Source: Maricaulis sp. (lineage in GTDB: Bacteria; Pseudomonadota; Alphaproteobacteria; Caulobacterales; Maricaulaceae). From it: a stretch of DNA of 64,000 nt. Location of the stretch: the NCBI RefSeq assembly GCF_017643475.1, contig NZ_JAEPNI010000003.1, positions 248,001 through 312,000 of the forward strand. The letters are read 5' to 3'. The notes beneath the pieces are model-generated. The model had not been told where the DNA came from. It ran no database searches and saw only the letters and a list, made by a program, of their open reading frames with translations. Position 1 is the first letter of the stretch. Every line of letters starts with the position of its first letter. The position numbers and the translations under genes are program-made. Positions 54,928 to 62,821 of the stretch are shown here, one piece after another.

Positions 54928-55341
54928 CTTTTTTTCGTGAAATTAGACGTGTTCCTGCCGCGGAAACGCATTGTGACGGCACGATAAGCGGTCAGTTTAC
55001 CGCATCGCAACATCGTTTTCCGCCCTCCCGTCAGACCTGTCTCAGCTGAGCATTTTCGATTTTGCGGCGCAGCAAAACGAAGTGAACTCTTGACGAAGCA
55101 CGTAAATATTAAAACTTCCGGAGAGGGTATAGAGCGGACACAAATGTTCACTCAAACACTGTTGGCGTAACAAAATTCGCCTTCGGGTAATGTGTACTCT
55201 CGGGTTCTCGGAATTTTTCCGGGACAGGTTTTCGCAACTACGATCTGTACATACCGGGTTTTCGCAACTACGATCTGTACATACCGGGTTTTCGCAACCA
55301 CGATCTGGACATACCGGGAAAGCAAAAAAGGAGAACAGATC
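54928..55341 (+). other. Non-coding region between tRNA-Ser and the proteorhodopsin gene
   Basis: A 414-base stretch without a credible gene. It is more AT-rich than its surroundings. It contains a TTGACG at 55090-55095 that could be a -35 element, a TATAGA at 55128-55133, three 30-bp tandem repeats (55229-55318) and the GGAGAA ribosome-binding site of the rhodopsin gene at 55330-55335. Short open frames through the repeats look like artefacts of the 30-base (10-codon) period. Confidence 0.7.
55229..55318 (+). repeat. Three tandem 30-bp repeats upstream of the proteorhodopsin gene
   Basis: Units at 55229-55258, 55259-55288 and 55289-55318. The first two are identical; the third differs at two positions (T to C and T to G). 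Each contains TTTTCGCAACTACG, then CTGTACATACCGGG. The array ends 12 bases before the ribosome-binding site, so it lies in the promoter or leader of the rhodopsin gene. The role is unknown: operator array, leader RNA or a recent slippage duplication. Confidence 0.95.
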
Positions 55342-56025
55342 ATGCTGGATCCTTCCGATTATGTAGGTGTTTCTTTCTGGATTATTTCAGCGGCAATGTT
55401 GGCCGCTACCTATTTCTTCTATGTCGAGCGCGATCGAGCGGTGGGCAAGTGGAAAACTTCGCTCACTGTCGCAGCCATGGTCACGGGCATCGCCGCTTTG
55501 CACTACTTCTACATGCGCGGCGTGTGGGCGGAAACAGGCGAGAGCCCGACAGTGTTCCGCTATGTCGATTGGCTCCTCACCGTCCCTCTGCAGATCGTTG
55601 AGTTCTATTTGATCCTCGCTGCGATCGCGGTCGTCAGGTCAACCTTGTTCTGGAAACTCTTGGTCGCCTCGGTGGTGATGCTGATTGGTGGCTATCTCGG
55701 TGAAACCGGCGCCATGAACGTGTGGGCGGGCTTTATCATCGGCATGCTGGGATGGGTCTACATCATCTATGAAATCTTCGTAGGGGAAGCCAGCCAGATC
55801 AATGCATCCAGTGGCACTGCGGCCAGCAAGAAAGCGTTCGGGGCACTGCGTCTGATCGTGACCGTCGGGTGGTCAATCTATCCCATCGGGTTCGTGGTCG
55901 GCTATGTTGGCGCAGGTGACGCCGGCACACTCAACCTTGTCTACAACCTCGCCGACTTTGTGAACAAGATAGCCTTTGGTGTCGTCATCTGGGCTGCGGC
56001 AACGAGCGACGAACACAAAGCCTGA
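55342..56025 (+). CDS. Proteorhodopsin, blue-absorbing proton-pump type
   Basis: A 227-residue seven-helix retinal protein. The RYVDWLLTVPLQIVEF helix gives the proton-pump triad Asp76, Thr80 and Glu87 (D97, T101, E108 in the reference proteorhodopsin), and Gln84 is the blue-tuning equivalent of position 105. His54 (AALHYFYMRGVW) matches H75. The Schiff-base lysine is Lys209 in NLADFVNKIAFG. Phe131 in WAGFIIG lies where carotenoid-antenna rhodopsins have Gly, so no antenna is expected; that is my own alignment. The ATG at 55342 has GGAGAA seven bases upstream. No retinal synthesis gene is adjacent. Confidence 0.94.
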   Translation: MLDPSDYVGVSFWIISAAMLAATYFFYVERDRAVGKWKTSLTVAAMVTGIAALHYFYMRGVWAETGESPTVFRYVDWLLTVPLQIVEFYLILAAIAVVRSTLFWKLLVASVVMLIGGYLGETGAMNVWAGFIIGMLGWVYIIYEIFVGEASQINASSGTAASKKAFGALRLIVTVGWSIYPIGFVVGYVGAGDAGTLNLVYNLADFVNKIAFGVVIWAAATSDEHKA

Positions 56026-56040
56026 TTGTTGCGCTTTCAA

Positions 56041-56071
56041 AACCGCCGGGGCCTTCCCCGGCGGTTTTTTC
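56041..56071 (+). terminator. Strong rho-independent terminator after the proteorhodopsin gene
   Basis: An 11-bp stem (56041-56051 with 56056-56066, AACCGCCGGGG and complement) has a 4-base loop followed by TTTT. It shows that the rhodopsin gene is transcribed alone. 56072-56316 holds no further feature that I can see. Confidence 0.92.
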
Positions 56072-56316
56072 TCTGGACCCAACAACCGTTCAACGATCCA
56101 GTCGGATAGCGGCGCGAAGTGGACGAAATTGCGGTCTCCATCCAGAGTGTGCGACGTCCCAATCCGACATCAATACAGCGTCGACTTCATTGTGGTTCGC
56201 GACGGATATTGATCCGCCCCTGCAGCCGCACAACTCCGCGCGCAGGCCCGACCCAGGCTGGACGCGCGCATCAATTGCGGTTCAACCTGCACCGAAAACC
56301 ATTTTGGAAAGTGACA

Positions 56317-57273
56317 ATGCGCCTGAGGATCAACGCCCGCCCCAGCTTTGCCATGCCAGGTCTTGTCACCAGCCTGCTCATCCTCGCCAGTACACTCCTT
56401 GACGCTCCCGCGACGGCCAGCATGACCACCATTCAGGAAACGCCGCCGGAGACGTCCGCCATGACCCGCAGAGTGCCCGCCCAGACCGACCTCGAGGCGA
56501 TCGCCTTGCCTGGCGCCGTGGATATCACACGGTCGACCGAAATATGGTCGGACTTCGGTGAAGAGCGCTGGATTCGAAATGTCAATCGGCCGACACTCCT
56601 GCCGATGCGACCCACCCCGGATCTTGACAATGGCATCAGCCTGCTCGTTATACCCGGCGGTGGCTTCCAGTTCGTCTCCATCGACAATGAAGGCTATCGC
56701 ATTGCGGAAAATCTGGTCGCGCGCGGCTATACGGTTTTCATCCTCAAATACCGCACCATGACGACGCCGGAAGACGAAGCCGCCTTCTCGGACCATATGC
56801 GCGCCCTGTTTTCGGGTCAGCTGCCGTTCGAGAGCTTCGATCGAACCTCCGGGGAGACGGTCGCGATATCCGATGCAGTGGCAGCCTGGCAGCTGATGCA
56901 CGACCACGCGGACGAATGGAGGCTGGATCCTGAACGGACCGGCATCGTTGGCTTCTCGGCAGGCGCCATAACGGCGCTCGGGCTGGCGCGGCAGGCAACA
57001 GACCCGGCTCCGGCTTTCCTGGGTTACCTCTACGGGCCGATGACGGACATGGCGCTGCCCGAAACATTACCGCCCCTCTTCAGCGCCTTGGCCGCGGACG
57101 ACACGCTTTTTGCCGGACAGGGCTTTCAGCTCGTAGAGGACTGGCAGGAACGTGGCGGTGAAGTCGAGTTTCACTATTACGCGGCCGGAGGCCATGGTTT
57201 TGGCAGCTATCAGCGCGGCACTCCGGCAGACGGGTGGCTTGACCAGTTTGATAGCTGGCTGCGCACGCGCTGA
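56317..57273 (+). CDS. Secreted alpha/beta hydrolase (acetyl-esterase/BD-FAE-like)
   Basis: A 318-residue protein with an N-terminal signal (SLLILASTLLDAPATAS). The oxyanion-hole region is LLVIPGGGFQFVSIDNEGYRIAENL, the nucleophile elbow GFSAG (near residue 213), and the final GGHGFG carries the catalytic histidine. The pattern matches carbohydrate esterase or BD-FAE-type hydrolases that remove acetyl or other ester groups from oligosaccharides. GGAAAG precedes the ATG. It converges on the P450 gene with 26 bases between. Confidence 0.85.
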   Translation: MRLRINARPSFAMPGLVTSLLILASTLLDAPATASMTTIQETPPETSAMTRRVPAQTDLEAIALPGAVDITRSTEIWSDFGEERWIRNVNRPTLLPMRPTPDLDNGISLLVIPGGGFQFVSIDNEGYRIAENLVARGYTVFILKYRTMTTPEDEAAFSDHMRALFSGQLPFESFDRTSGETVAISDAVAAWQLMHDHADEWRLDPERTGIVGFSAGAITALGLARQATDPAPAFLGYLYGPMTDMALPETLPPLFSALAADDTLFAGQGFQLVEDWQERGGEVEFHYYAAGGHGFGSYQRGTPADGWLDQFDSWLRTR

Positions 57274-57299
57274 ACGCCAGCGGCTGCGGGGAATCTCGC

Positions 57300-58676
57300 C
57301 TATTCGGCGGCGACAGCCTTGACCGCTACCTGGCTCGGACGCTCTTTGCCCAGCCCGTAGAGCGCCACTTCCAGGCTTGATACGCCATGCACCAGCGTAT
57401 TGGGCGCGATGCTTTGCTTGCCGGTCCAGGCAATGTCAGGGAAGCGCTCCAGGATTTTCCGGAAAGCGGTCTGCAATTGCATGAGCGCAATCTTCTGGCC
57501 GAGGCATTTGTGGGGGCCATGGCCGAAGGCGACATGCCGGTCAAAATTCTCACGGTCGAGGTCGAACATATCCGGATTGGCAAACGTATCCGGATCGCGA
57601 TTGGCCGCCGGGTACCAGAGGATGACCTTTTCATCCTTGGCGATGCGCTGTCCGTTCAGCTCGGTGTCCTCAAGGGCCGTCCGGCGCATGTGCTGAACCG
57701 GCGAGATCATGCGGATCGCCTCGTGGGACATGCGCGGGATAAGATCCGGCTCGGCCAGAACCCGGGCACGTTGTTCCGGGAATTGCGTCAGCAGGCGGAT
57801 GGTGCCGGAGAGCGAGTTTCGTGTCGTGTCATTGCCAGCAAAGATGATCAGCAACCAGGACCCGTCCAGGTATTCCTGCGGCAAGGGCTTGCCGGCCATG
57901 CGGGTATTGGCGATCGCGGTCATCAGGTCCTGGCGCGGGTTTTCCCGGCGGTCGGCCATGACGCGCTCGCCATAGTCAAACATCTGGTTGACATAGTGGA
58001 AGAATTTGAGCGGGAACCAGGGGCGGCGCGTCAACAGCGGCCAGGGGCTGACGAAATACTGGTTGGCCAGCTCGAGATAATGCATCCACTTGATGATCTT
58101 GGGACGGTCCACCTCGTCCACGCCGAGCATTTCGCACAGAGTGAACAGGGGCAGTTCCTGCGAGAACAGGCTGACAAAGTCGACCACGGGGCCCTGTCGC
58201 TCCATGTCATCGAGCAGCTGGTCCACTTTCGCCTCGACCCGCTGGGACAGCTCAGCGACGAAACGGGGAATGAAATAGTCCTTCTGCTGGATCCGCATTT
58301 CCATGTGGTGCGGTTGGTCCAGATTGATGATCGAGTTGAAGGCGGCGGGAATGAGTTTTTTCGGCTTCCACTCGCGGCGCGGCATGACAAACATGTTGAT
58401 GCTGCCGCGCTCGGAGGAGAACACATCAGAGGCCAGCTCCACGGTCTTGATGTCTTCGTAACGGGTTACCGACCAGAAGCCCGCGCGCTTGGCGTCGGCC
58501 TTTGACCACATGACCGGCGCGGTCTCGCGCATCTGCCTGAAAAATTCGTGCGGATGTCCGGACGTCCAGGCATTCGGATCCCACAACTCGAATCCGGACA
58601 GGCTGGGATAGACCGCTTCATGGATGGGAGCGAGCTGGGCCCGGTCTTCCAGGATGACATCACTGACCAACTGCAT
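57300..58676 (-). CDS. Cytochrome P450
   Basis: A 458-residue soluble bacterial P450. The I-helix oxygen motif FAGNDTTRNS, the K-helix EAIR, and the haem-ligand loop FGHGPHKCLGQ (cysteine axial ligand) are visible. It is longer than typical 400-420-residue bacterial P450s at the N-terminus. The general pattern (DVFSSERG, LDQPHHMEMR) resembles CYP125/142-like and terpene or steroid hydroxylases, but the substrate is unproven. The ATG at 58676 has GGAGG six bases upstream. Regulon box 4 lies 20 bases upstream, linking it to the oxidative genes at 16-27 kb. No redox partner gene is adjacent. Confidence 0.93.
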   Translation of the reverse strand: MQLVSDVILEDRAQLAPIHEAVYPSLSGFELWDPNAWTSGHPHEFFRQMRETAPVMWSKADAKRAGFWSVTRYEDIKTVELASDVFSSERGSINMFVMPRREWKPKKLIPAAFNSIINLDQPHHMEMRIQQKDYFIPRFVAELSQRVEAKVDQLLDDMERQGPVVDFVSLFSQELPLFTLCEMLGVDEVDRPKIIKWMHYLELANQYFVSPWPLLTRRPWFPLKFFHYVNQMFDYGERVMADRRENPRQDLMTAIANTRMAGKPLPQEYLDGSWLLIIFAGNDTTRNSLSGTIRLLTQFPEQRARVLAEPDLIPRMSHEAIRMISPVQHMRRTALEDTELNGQRIAKDEKVILWYPAANRDPDTFANPDMFDLDRENFDRHVAFGHGPHKCLGQKIALMQLQTAFRKILERFPDIAWTGKQSIAPNTLVHGVSSLEVALYGLGKERPSQVAVKAVAAE

Positions 58677-58696
58677 GGTCGCCTCCGACAAGTTAA

Positions 58697-58709
58697 TGAA
58701 CGCCGTTCA
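58697..58709. promoter_or_regulatory. TGAACG-C-CGTTCA palindrome (regulon box 4)
   Basis: A perfect 6-1-6 inverted repeat, flanked by a C at 58710 (GTGAAC on the minus strand), 20 bases upstream of the P450 ATG. It shares TGAAC-N3-GTTCA with boxes at 17573, 19205 and 22232. Confidence 0.68.
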
Positions 58710-58771
58710 CTTAACCAAGGTGGAGCCGTTGGCCTGGTCTGACAAGGGCCAATTCGCGCTGGACCGCAAAT

Positions 58772-60157
58772 TTATTGAGCGGGCCCCGCGTCCGAACCAA
58801 TCAGGATGAGCTCGGTCTGTCGTCCATCGAGAAAACGCACGGACTCGCCATCGAAGAAGGCGTCTTCCTCGGTCCGAAAGTCGACGATCTGGCCGTCCCA
58901 TTCAGGCACCTCGCCAAATGTCGTCAGCTCGATCGACCAGGCGGTGTCCGTATACAGGGGATATTCGCTGCGCGGATCACCGTTCTGGTTGTCCCAGAAC
59001 CCAATGGCCGTGCCTGCACCATGGCCATGCAGCCCGATCGGGTGGCTGTAGATCGAAGGATTGATGCCCTCCGCGATGGCCTGGGCACGGGCCCGGGCCA
59101 GGATCTCGTTGCCGGTCAGGCCGACCTGCATGTGCTCGCGCAGTATGTCCTGAACGCGATTAGACGCCGCCAGGCCGTCGACCAGCCCCTGGGGTGCGGC
59201 TGTCTCCCCCTCCCGAAGCACATAAGCGAGGTGCTGGGTGTCGGTGTTGAGCCGGAGATAGGTAATGCCAAAGTCGGTCCACAGCAGATCGCCTGGCTGT
59301 ATTACGGTATCGCCATACAGCATGCCGTCCTGACCAGCGCGCTGGATGCCGACCGACGGGTGGAACCAGGGCCGGATTCCCAGGCGTGACAACTCCTCGC
59401 GATACCACCAGACCACATCATCGGCGGTGGTCACGCCCGGCTCGATGACCGCCGTGGAAAAGGCCCGCGACATGATCCAGTGCGCGGTGCGGACGATGTC
59501 CGGATAAAGCGCCATCTCGCGCGGTGTTCGGGTCTCCAGCCACCGGACGGCCAGGGTTTCACCGGAGGTGATGCGGTCGTGGAAACGCTCCGGCAGGGCG
59601 GCCATCATCAGCCGGTACTGGCTCAGCGTCATGCCATCGCCAAAGGCGGACAGGTCAGAGTAATTGATGGCGATACTGGCCGGGTCGCGCGCGGCGATAA
59701 TATCTGCGACCGCCCGCCATTGATCCGGCTGCTCCGCCGGGTCCCAGGATGGCTCGAACAGGCCCGCCAGCCCATAACGTGACACGGTCAGGCGCTCGAT
59801 CGGCTGTCCCTCACCCGGATCAAAGAAGATCAGGATTGTGCGCCGGCGCGCGGCCATGCTGCGGGCGTCCAGCATGCTCTCGATGACCGGTTCCTCGAAA
59901 TACTCCCGCGCCATCAACAACCACATCGAGACATTATTCTCGCGCATGATTTGCGGAATCACCAGATCAAGCCGCTCGGCGATTATCCCGTCAATCAACG
60001 GCACCTGTTCGCGCAAGGGCAGGATTTCGGGCGCTTCAGGGAGACCCGACTCAGCCTCCTCGAACTGTGCCACGGACGTTCCCGCCAGAGTTGCAAACAG
60101 GGACAAGGCCGTCCCGACAAACACGGCGAGCCAGGCGCCTGAGCGGATCATGAACAT
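58772..60157 (-). CDS. Exported M24-family metallopeptidase (Xaa-Pro aminopeptidase-like)
   Basis: A 461-residue protein with a signal peptide (AWLAVFVGTALSLFATLAGTSVA-Q, near residue 30) and the pita-bread M24 fold. Metal-ligand segments are DLLWTDFGITYLRLNTDTQH, HPIGLHGHGAG, WSIELTTFGEVPEW and VDFRTEEDAFF. The N-terminal creatinase-like domain precedes it. Export is less usual for M24 peptidases; substrate unknown. Two in-frame ATGs (60157, 60151) are possible starts. It is downstream of no obvious operon partner. Confidence 0.88.
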   Translation of the reverse strand: MFMIRSGAWLAVFVGTALSLFATLAGTSVAQFEEAESGLPEAPEILPLREQVPLIDGIIAERLDLVIPQIMRENNVSMWLLMAREYFEEPVIESMLDARSMAARRRTILIFFDPGEGQPIERLTVSRYGLAGLFEPSWDPAEQPDQWRAVADIIAARDPASIAINYSDLSAFGDGMTLSQYRLMMAALPERFHDRITSGETLAVRWLETRTPREMALYPDIVRTAHWIMSRAFSTAVIEPGVTTADDVVWWYREELSRLGIRPWFHPSVGIQRAGQDGMLYGDTVIQPGDLLWTDFGITYLRLNTDTQHLAYVLREGETAAPQGLVDGLAASNRVQDILREHMQVGLTGNEILARARAQAIAEGINPSIYSHPIGLHGHGAGTAIGFWDNQNGDPRSEYPLYTDTAWSIELTTFGEVPEWDGQIVDFRTEEDAFFDGESVRFLDGRQTELILIGSDAGPAQ

Positions 60158-60314
60158 GCCATTTGCTTAGCGCAGCTTGCAGACGGAGTCGATGAACCGG
60201 GGAAACGTTACCAGCCTGTTTTTTTGGTTCAGCTCCTTGCTCGCCTGCTTCTGGTGGCCATGATAACCGTGCGCTCTGCCCCATCGAGCTTGATACCGGA
60301 CACGAGGCCCTGCG

Positions 60315-61193
60315 ATGACAAAACCCACTGGAGCGACCGCTTCGCCAGCCATAAACGCGGCCGGCAAGGCGAAGACCTCGAAGAACGCGAAACGGATTGT
60401 CGTATTCGCCGATGAATTCAACGCCCCGTCTCTGGACCGTGAAACCTGGAATGTCTGCCGGCCCGACTTCTGGGTGAACGACGAACTGCAAGCCTATATC
60501 GACGATCCTGAAACCATCCGGATCCTGCCAGATGGCACAATCGAGGGCGCCACGGGCGGCGTGCTCGAATTGCGCGCCTTGTACCGCCCGGACGGTTTCG
60601 TGACCCCCACAGGCCGGACCGCCCATTTCGTCTCCGGTCGGATCAATTCACACGACAAGTTCGAGATCACCCATGGCCGCGTAGAGGCCCGGATGCGACT
60701 GCCGGATCTTGAAGGCGTCTGGCCCGCCTTCTGGATGCTCGGCAATGGCGAATGGCCGGAGACCGGCGAGATCGACATCATGGAATATGTGGGAGAGCCG
60801 GACTGGGTCGGTGTGGCGCTGCATGGCCCGGGATACTCCGGCGATACCCCGATCGTGAACAAGTATTTTTTCCCAGCCGGTGAAGACGTGACCTCCTGGC
60901 ATGTCTACGCCGTTGAATGGACAAGCAATTCAGTCGAGTTTCTCGTGGATGACCGCCTTGTCTACCGCGCCACAAGAACGATGGTCGAAGCGTATGGCGA
61001 ATGGCGGTTCGATACCCCCAAACACCTGATCCTCAACCTCGCGATCGGCGGCGTCTATCCGGCCAAGACAAACGGCATTAAGAGCCCGCTTTACGGTTTG
61101 CCGCAATCATCCGCCGATCATATCGCCGAACATGGCACGGCAATACAGATCGACTGGGTACGGGTGACGCAAGCAGATGAGACGGTCAAATAG
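60315..61193 (+). CDS. Glycoside hydrolase family 16 protein (beta-glucanase-like)
   Basis: A 292-residue GH16 domain. The catalytic ExDxxE motif is GEIDIMEYVG (Glu152 nucleophile, Asp154, Glu157 acid/base), preceded by RVEARMRLPDLEGVWPAFWMLG and followed by WHVYAVEWTSNSVEFLVDD and LILNLAIGG. The family cleaves beta-1,3 or beta-1,3/1,4 glucans such as laminarin, or galactans. Unusually, the N-terminus (MTKPTGATASPAINAAGKAKTS) lacks a hydrophobic signal peptide. GAGG lies seven bases before the ATG. Confidence 0.92.
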   Translation: MTKPTGATASPAINAAGKAKTSKNAKRIVVFADEFNAPSLDRETWNVCRPDFWVNDELQAYIDDPETIRILPDGTIEGATGGVLELRALYRPDGFVTPTGRTAHFVSGRINSHDKFEITHGRVEARMRLPDLEGVWPAFWMLGNGEWPETGEIDIMEYVGEPDWVGVALHGPGYSGDTPIVNKYFFPAGEDVTSWHVYAVEWTSNSVEFLVDDRLVYRATRTMVEAYGEWRFDTPKHLILNLAIGGVYPAKTNGIKSPLYGLPQSSADHIAEHGTAIQIDWVRVTQADETVK

Positions 61194-61260
61194 CCAACTC
61201 GCGCCTGTCTGCTCAACAACCATTCAGGGCGAGCGGCATGGATACGCTCCGTTTGCTCCC

Positions 61261-61830
61261 TCAATACTCGTACGGCTCCGTGCCATCGAGTTCCAGCGTG
61301 TAGGCGGTGCTGCCGAGGCTGGAATGGGTCTGGTCTGATGTCAGAAGGCCGGTCACCCAGATGGGTTCCCACAGGCGTTCCATGCGGACCGGGGTGTCGG
61401 AGAGCACATAGACGATCTGGTTGGGCGGTGGCGGGGGCATGTGCACGCAGGCGCCAACATAGGGAACCAGCAGGAATTCGGTGATATTGCCAGCGATCTG
61501 GGCGTCCAGCGGAAGGATGAAACCGGGCAGACGCACCGTCTCCCCGATCAGCTCCTCGACCACGTTGAACGTGCCGATCTGGGTACTGGGTGCACCGAAA
61601 TGGTCGACGCTCGTATTGGCCTGGGAGAGCGCATAAAGGCGCGCGATCTCTTCCATCTCGCCTTGCGGAAGCAGGTCGTCCCAGTTGATGATACGCGGTC
61701 CACGGACACTGCTCTCCGTGTCCTGGCCTCGTGCGTCCTCGGCCCCTTCGTTCTGAGCCAGGGCCGGAGTGTGGGCAAGCGGTGTCAGCGCAAGTGCGCC
61801 AGCAAAAACGACGAGAGGGGACAGGGACAT
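61261..61830 (-). CDS. DUF3299 exported protein (copy 1)
   Basis: A 189-residue protein with a signal peptide (LVVFAGALALTPLAHTPALA-Q) and the DUF3299 core: INWDDLLPQGEMEEIARL, DHFGAPSTQIGTFNVV, GETVRLPGFILPLD, FLLVPYVGACVHMPPPPPNQIVYV. It is the second gene after the ZrgA-like protein, 26 bases downstream. DUF3299 proteins are often found with DUF2796 proteins and FtsX-like ABC transporters in zinc-related loci; the biochemical role is unknown. A second copy is encoded at 63331-63918. Confidence 0.9.
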   Translation of the reverse strand: MSLSPLVVFAGALALTPLAHTPALAQNEGAEDARGQDTESSVRGPRIINWDDLLPQGEMEEIARLYALSQANTSVDHFGAPSTQIGTFNVVEELIGETVRLPGFILPLDAQIAGNITEFLLVPYVGACVHMPPPPPNQIVYVLSDTPVRMERLWEPIWVTGLLTSDQTHSSLGSTAYTLELDGTEPYEY

Positions 61831-61856
61831 TTCCGGGGCCTTTACTTGCGGTCGGA

Positions 61857-62339
61857 CTAGCGCCCCACACGCACGGAAGGACGCGAGGGACTGAGTTCGA
61901 AACCCTGCTGCACGCTCGGCGACAGGACAACCAGCTCAACTTCCTCCAGACCGGCAAAACGGTCAAACAGACCTTGCAGATCCACGCTCATCCGGTCATC
62001 ACGTTCGCATGAGCCTGTGACAGTGATGTGCAGGCTGCCGTGGCCGTGATCGCTCTCCTGCTCGATCTCAGCGGTTTCAAGCGTGCAATTGGCGCGCCCC
62101 AGATCAATCCAGTTCGATGCAGCTGCCAGGGCGGAATTCACCTCGGCGATATGGGCGCGTTCCGCATCATTGCGGGGCTCGCGTTCAAATCCGTAGACAT
62201 TGTCCATCGGCGTCTCGAACTCGATGAAGAGGCCGCCCTCGCCGTCCAGGGCAAGCGCGAGTTCCGCGTGACCATGCACATGGGCATGCCCCTGCGCGAG
62301 AGCGATGAGGCTGGCGGCGCCGACAATAAAACCAATCAT
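61857..62339 (-). CDS. DUF2796 (ZrgA-like) periplasmic zinc-binding protein
   Basis: A 160-residue protein with a signal-like N-terminus (MIGFIVGAASLIALAQG) and a histidine-rich motif directly after it (HAHVHGHAE), followed by LALALDGEGGLFIEFETPMDNVYGFE and the C-terminal HGSLHITVTGSC. This is the DUF2796 family, which includes Vibrio ZrgA, a periplasmic zinc-binding protein for uptake. The start at 62339 is taken since the longer frame would cover the Zur-like box. It is followed by DUF3299 copy 1. Confidence 0.88.
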   Translation of the reverse strand: MIGFIVGAASLIALAQGHAHVHGHAELALALDGEGGLFIEFETPMDNVYGFEREPRNDAERAHIAEVNSALAAASNWIDLGRANCTLETAEIEQESDHGHGSLHITVTGSCERDDRMSVDLQGLFDRFAGLEEVELVVLSPSVQQGFELSPSRPSVRVGR

Positions 62340-62380
62340 TCTGAAATCCTGTTGTTCAAGACCCTTGAAGCACGTCGAAA

Positions 62381-62395
62381 TGTTATCATATAACA
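62381..62395. promoter_or_regulatory. Probable Zur box
   Basis: TGTTAT-CAT-ATAACA is a perfect 6-3-6 inverted repeat in the divergent promoter of the ZrgA-like and MerC-like genes. It closely resembles Zur operators of proteobacteria (GTTAT...ATAAC). It lies 41 bases upstream of the ZrgA-like start and 49 bases upstream of the MerC-like start, so both directions could be zinc-repressed. Confidence 0.72.
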
Positions 62396-62444
62396 CCTCC
62401 ACCACAAGCCTGCGGGCCAGCTATACCTAACTCGGGAGTCCCTC

Positions 62445-62810
62445 ATGCGCTCAAGCGATGCAGCCGGTATCGGCCTTTCTGCCCTCTGCCTCGTTCACTG
62501 CCTCGGCCTCCCGGTACTTATCGCTATTAGTCCCGCGCTCGTATGGATGGAAGATGAACGCGTGCACATCCTGCTAGCGATTAGTGCCTTTGCGGCCACC
62601 GTCATCGCGGCCAGCGGCTGGCCGGGTGTGACGCGCAAACCGCTGATGTACCTCGCGGCGCTAAGCGGGTTGGCCCTGTTGTTTGCCGGCGCCCTGGTCG
62701 AAATGAGCGAAGTGCAGGAGCGTGTCATCACAACGATCGGCGCAGTCTTCCTGGCCTCCGCTCATCTCAATTCCTGGATGCGCACACGTGCGCGCCATGC
62801 CGAGCACTAG
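62445..62810 (+). CDS. MerC-domain membrane protein
   Basis: A 121-residue protein with four hydrophobic helices and the MerC-like metal-binding motif LCLVHCLGLP in the first helix (two Cys and a His). MerC was described as a mercury transporter, but MerC-domain proteins near Zur-type boxes probably move other soft metals. It is divergent from the ZrgA-like gene around the Zur box and converges on the PadR gene with 11 bases between stops. Confidence 0.85.
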   Translation: MRSSDAAGIGLSALCLVHCLGLPVLIAISPALVWMEDERVHILLAISAFAATVIAASGWPGVTRKPLMYLAALSGLALLFAGALVEMSEVQERVITTIGAVFLASAHLNSWMRTRARHAEH

Positions 62811-62821
62811 GGCCTTGCGAC

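Noticed and set aside
55141-55160. ATGTTCAC near 55145 as a fifth TGAAC-N3-GTTCA box
   Set aside because: Only one half-site is present; the other arm does not match.
55229-55318. Three repeats as a small CRISPR array
   Set aside because: The units are directly contiguous with no spacers and no cas genes are near; it is a plain tandem repeat.
55152-55343. A 63-residue minus-strand open frame through the repeats
   Set aside because: It is a 10-residue repetition produced by the 30-base period, with no ribosome-binding site or family; it is also antisense to the rhodopsin leader.
57387-58505. A 372-codon plus-strand open frame opposite the P450
   Set aside because: The P450 on the minus strand has every haem and oxygen motif; the opposite frame has none.
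62445-62810. MerC-domain gene as part of a mercury-resistance operon
   Set aside because: No merA, merT, merP or merR nearby; the neighbours and the Zur-like box indicate zinc.
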